A stretch of DNA of 16,987 nt from Bacillota bacterium (lineage in GTDB: Bacteria; Bacillota; Dethiobacteria; SKNC01), in NCBI GenBank assembly GCA_007121375.1, contig SKLX01000102.1:1-16987 (forward strand), written 5' to 3'. Position 1 is the first letter of the stretch; each line of letters opens with the position of its first letter. The notes under the pieces were generated by a model. It did no database searches. It saw only the letters and a list, made by a program, of their open reading frames with translations, and was not told the origin of the DNA. Made by a program: the position numbers and the translations under genes. Positions 14,898 through 16,987 of the stretch are shown piece after piece.

Positions 14898-16046
14898 GGG
14901 GGCAAGGAAATCCAGGTATCTCTTATAATTATCCCTGATCTCTTCCATGGAATCACCGCTAAACTTTTCCAGAAAAGCCCGGGCCACTTCCCAGGCAGCT
15001 ACAGCTTCTCCCGCCACCCCTGCGGCAGGAACAGCACAAACGTCTGAACGCTCTATGCCTGCCTCCAGGCTTTTTTTAGTATCTATATCCACACTTCTCA
15101 GGGGTTTATAAAGGGTAGGTATGGGTTTCATGGCACATCTTACCAGCAGTGGTTCCCCGTTACTCATTCCTCCCTCGATTCCCCCGGCCCTGTTGGTTTC
15201 ATGATAATACCCCTTGCCAACATCAAAAAAAATTTCGTCCTGGACCTGGGAACCCCGGAGACGTGCTCCTTCTATCCCCAGCCCTACTTCTACCCCTTTG
15301 ATAGCCTGGAGGCTCATAAGGGCTCCCGCCAGTCTTCCCTCCAGCTTCCGGTCCCAGTGAACATGACTCCCCAGCCCTGGTGGAACTCCCGTTACCAGTA
15401 TTTCAAAAATACCCCCCAGGGAATCCCCTTCTTCTCGGACCCGATCTATCTCCGCTATCATTTCCTTCTCACTTTCTTCGTGGGCACATCTAACGGAAGA
15501 CTCTTCCACCTTTTTAAAAAACTCTTCCAGGGATAAATCCACCCTTTCACTTTTTACCCTCCCAATTTCCACCACGTGGCTGTAAACCTGGATACCAAAT
15601 AATGATAGTAATTCCCGGGCTATGCTGCCTACGGCTACTCGCATGGCTGTCTCCCGGGCACTGGCCCTTTCCAGGACATTTCTAATATCTTTATGCCTGT
15701 ATTTAAGAATCCCGGGCAGATCTGCATGGCCCGGTCGGGGACTGGATACCCTCTTCCCTTCCCTTTCGGGAGGCTCCGGGTCCATATATTCCTTCCAGTT
15801 GTCGTAATCCCTGTTCTCTATAAACAGGGTTAAGGGACTGCCCAGGGTTTTACCAAAGCGCAGGCCCGAAAGGATCCTGACCTTATCCTTTTCTATTTTC
15901 ATCCTGCCCCCCCGGCCGTAACCCTTCTGGCGGCGGGCCAGCTGGAAATTTATGTTTTCCACCTTCACCTCCAGGTTGGAGGGGAGCCCTTCTATGATGG
16001 CCGTTAAACCGGGGCCGTGGGACTCACCAGCTGATAAATACCTCAT
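14895..16046 (-). CDS. aroC: Chorismate synthase
   Basis: Last step of the shikimate pathway: FMN-dependent elimination of phosphate from 5-enolpyruvylshikimate-3-phosphate to chorismate, the precursor of the aromatic amino acids and folate. It has 383 residues, normal length. Signatures: LSAGESHGPGL (4-14) with H10, RRQKGYGRGGRMKIE (38-52), SSPRPGHADLPG (101-112) with H107, HKDIRNVLERASARETAMR (118-136), GGMSNGEP near 294, and RSDVCAVPAAGVAGEA near 334. Glycine and arginine content around the FMN pocket looks intact. The ATG at 16046 gives the family N-terminus and lies 23 nt inside the end of ogt, with GGGAGA upstream. It is followed 48 nt later by aroB. Confidence 0.98.
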   Translation of the reverse strand: MRYLSAGESHGPGLTAIIEGLPSNLEVKVENINFQLARRQKGYGRGGRMKIEKDKVRILSGLRFGKTLGSPLTLFIENRDYDNWKEYMDPEPPEREGKRVSSPRPGHADLPGILKYRHKDIRNVLERASARETAMRVAVGSIARELLSLFGIQVYSHVVEIGRVKSERVDLSLEEFFKKVEESSVRCAHEESEKEMIAEIDRVREEGDSLGGIFEILVTGVPPGLGSHVHWDRKLEGRLAGALMSLQAIKGVEVGLGIEGARLRGSQVQDEIFFDVGKGYYHETNRAGGIEGGMSNGEPLLVRCAMKPIPTLYKPLRSVDIDTKKSLEAGIERSDVCAVPAAGVAGEAVAAWEVARAFLEKFSGDSMEEIRDNYKRYLDFLAP

Positions 16047-16554
16047 TATTAACTCTCCCTACCAGGTTAAATTTAACCTTTTCTATTTTTAAAAGTTCCC
16101 TTTTTATATCCCTTCCCTGGGAATAACCACCCAGTAATCCCTCGGCCTTGACTATTCTATGGCAGGGAATAATAACAGGAAGGGGGTTGGAAGCTAAAGC
16201 CCTTCCTGCCGCCCGGGCGGCCTTTCCTCTCCCCAGGGCTTTTGCCAGAGACCCGTAAGAAGTTACCCGACGGTAAGGAATATGTTTTTGGGCAAAGGTA
16301 AGGACTTCCCGGGTAAAAGGAGTGTACCTGTCCAGGTTAAGGGGAAAACCCTGGAAATCTATTTCCCTTCCACCGTAAAAATAATCTTTCAAAGCCTGGT
16401 ATAAAGAAGGCCATATTTTATACTCTCCTCCTGGAAGGAAAGGGGGGACTTTCCGGCCTTTTTCCCCTTCATAGAAATACAGGAACTGAAGGCCCTGGTC
16501 ATCGTACCATACACGGATTTTCCCCAGGGGAGTACCTATATTAAAAAAATACAT
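16024..16554 (-). CDS. ogt: Methylated-DNA--[protein]-cysteine S-methyltransferase
   Basis: A suicide repair enzyme that moves the alkyl group from O6-alkylguanine in DNA to its own cysteine. It has 176 residues, typical for a single-domain Ogt/MGMT. The active-site motif is NPLPVIIPCHRIV (123-135) with acceptor C131, followed by GGYSQGRDIKRELL (142-155). The DNA-binding helix region has IPYRRVTSYGSLAKALG (92-108) and KAARAAGRAL (111-120), the usual helix-turn-helix with an arginine finger. There is no fused Ada-type regulatory domain. The ATG at 16554 follows AAGGTG. It lies 29 nt after hisK, and its last 23 nt overlap aroC, so it is read in the same operon as the aromatic genes; no functional link is known, and co-location may simply be operon packing. 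Confidence 0.96.
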   Translation of the reverse strand: MYFFNIGTPLGKIRVWYDDQGLQFLYFYEGEKGRKVPPFLPGGEYKIWPSLYQALKDYFYGGREIDFQGFPLNLDRYTPFTREVLTFAQKHIPYRRVTSYGSLAKALGRGKAARAAGRALASNPLPVIIPCHRIVKAEGLLGGYSQGRDIKRELLKIEKVKFNLVGRVNNEVFISW

Positions 16555-16583
16555 GTAAACACCTTCTATAAAAAAAGAATAAG

Positions 16584-16987
16584 CTATATTTTCCGGCAGT
16601 TCCTTTCCCTTCTTCTAAAAAGGGCTATCTCCCGGTAGCCCACTTCCTTTACCACAGCCAGGGCCTTTTTTATATCCCGGCCCACATCTGCCGGGCGGTG
16701 AGCATCAGAACCCAGGGTAATGGGTATCCTTTTATGGTAGCAAAGCTTTAACAACTCCAGGCCCGGGTAAAACTCCTTAATGGGGGCATAAAAACCGGCA
16801 GTGTTAACTTCTATGCAAATATCCGCGTCTTTTAATAAATCCGATACCCTCTCCATAAGATAACGGGTCCCTTTCCGGGGAAGATATCCAAACTTTTTAA
16901 TAACGTCTATATGGCCTATTATATCAAAAATGCCCGATTGAACTACCTCTTCTATTAACTGAAAATACTCTTCATGGATTTTAAAAA
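16584..16987 (-). CDS. hisK: PHP-type histidinol phosphatase, 5' end off the right edge
   Basis: The window holds the last 134 residues and the stop codon; the frame is open to the right edge, so the true start lies outside, and the methionine at 16856 is internal. The segment has the PHP-family features of histidinol-phosphate phosphatase (HisJ/HisK): IIGHIDVIKKFGY with a metal-binding His, IEVNTAGFYAPIKEFYP, and PITLGSDAHRPADVGRD with the terminal Asp-His metal ligands. The full protein is normally about 260-280 residues, so about half is present. It removes phosphate from L-histidinol phosphate in histidine synthesis. DNA polymerase X or other PHP hydrolases are alternatives, but the GSDAHRPxDVGRD sequence and the length after it favour HisK. 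The last residues (RRRERNCRKI) are unusually basic. The gene is 29 nt ahead of ogt. Confidence 0.88.
   Translation of the reverse strand, partial: FKIHEEYFQLIEEVVQSGIFDIIGHIDVIKKFGYLPRKGTRYLMERVSDLLKDADICIEVNTAGFYAPIKEFYPGLELLKLCYHKRIPITLGSDAHRPADVGRDIKKALAVVKEVGYREIALFRRRERNCRKI

Noticed and set aside
16918..16926. TGATATAAT as a promoter upstream of ogt
   Set aside because: It lies inside the hisK coding frame, encoding part of the FDIIGHID stretch, and has no -35. It also lowers the weight of the same nine bases before aroB.
1..16987. CRISPR arrays, IS elements, tRNA or rRNA genes, riboswitches
   Set aside because: No spaced direct repeats, transposase frames or RNA-gene signatures seen; the gaps between genes are 100 nt or less.

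Overview
The window is a gene-dense chromosomal segment with about 15 genes, all on the minus strand, and no gene-free stretch longer than about 100 bases. Base composition looks mid-40s % G+C by eye. The Shine-Dalgarno sequences are strong and TTG/GTG starts are frequent. The order secD-secF-...-lapA/yrvD-like-recJ-rel-dtd-hisS-aspS is a known conserved block of Bacillota. Together these point to a member of the Bacillota, most likely a clostridial lineage; I cannot name a species.

In transcription order (right to left), the first group is the 3' part of a PHP-type histidinol phosphatase (hisK), a methylated-DNA--protein-cysteine methyltransferase (ogt), chorismate synthase (aroC), 3-dehydroquinate synthase (aroB) and an ABC-class ATPase of the little-studied COG3044 type. 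These are closely spaced, and ogt/aroC overlap by 23 bases, so they probably form one transcription unit. It covers histidine and aromatic amino-acid synthesis, alkylation repair and an ATPase of unknown role.

After a 79-base gap with a possible promoter comes an HD-domain phosphohydrolase, then secD and secF (23-base overlap), the proton-driven accessory subunits of the Sec translocon.

After a 100-base gap comes the third group: a cation diffusion facilitator, a small LapA/YrvD-like membrane protein, recJ, a bifunctional rel (ppGpp synthetase/hydrolase), dtd (D-aminoacyl-tRNA deacylase), hisS, and aspS running off the left edge. That gap holds an extended -10 promoter abutted by a perfect 11-bp inverted repeat. 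The group combines metal export, DNA repair, the stringent response and tRNA charging with its quality control. The apt gene that usually sits between recJ and rel is absent.

Most of the window is ordinary core genome and I found no convincing new defence or mobile system. The points most worth a second look are: a roughly ten-fold excess of the pentamer CCWGG (about one per 60-65 bp by hand count); the promoter-abutting inverted repeat before the metal transporter; a changed metal-site residue in that transporter; the COG3044 ATPase next to an HD hydrolase; and a histidine in AspRS that suggests a tRNA-non-discriminating enzyme.
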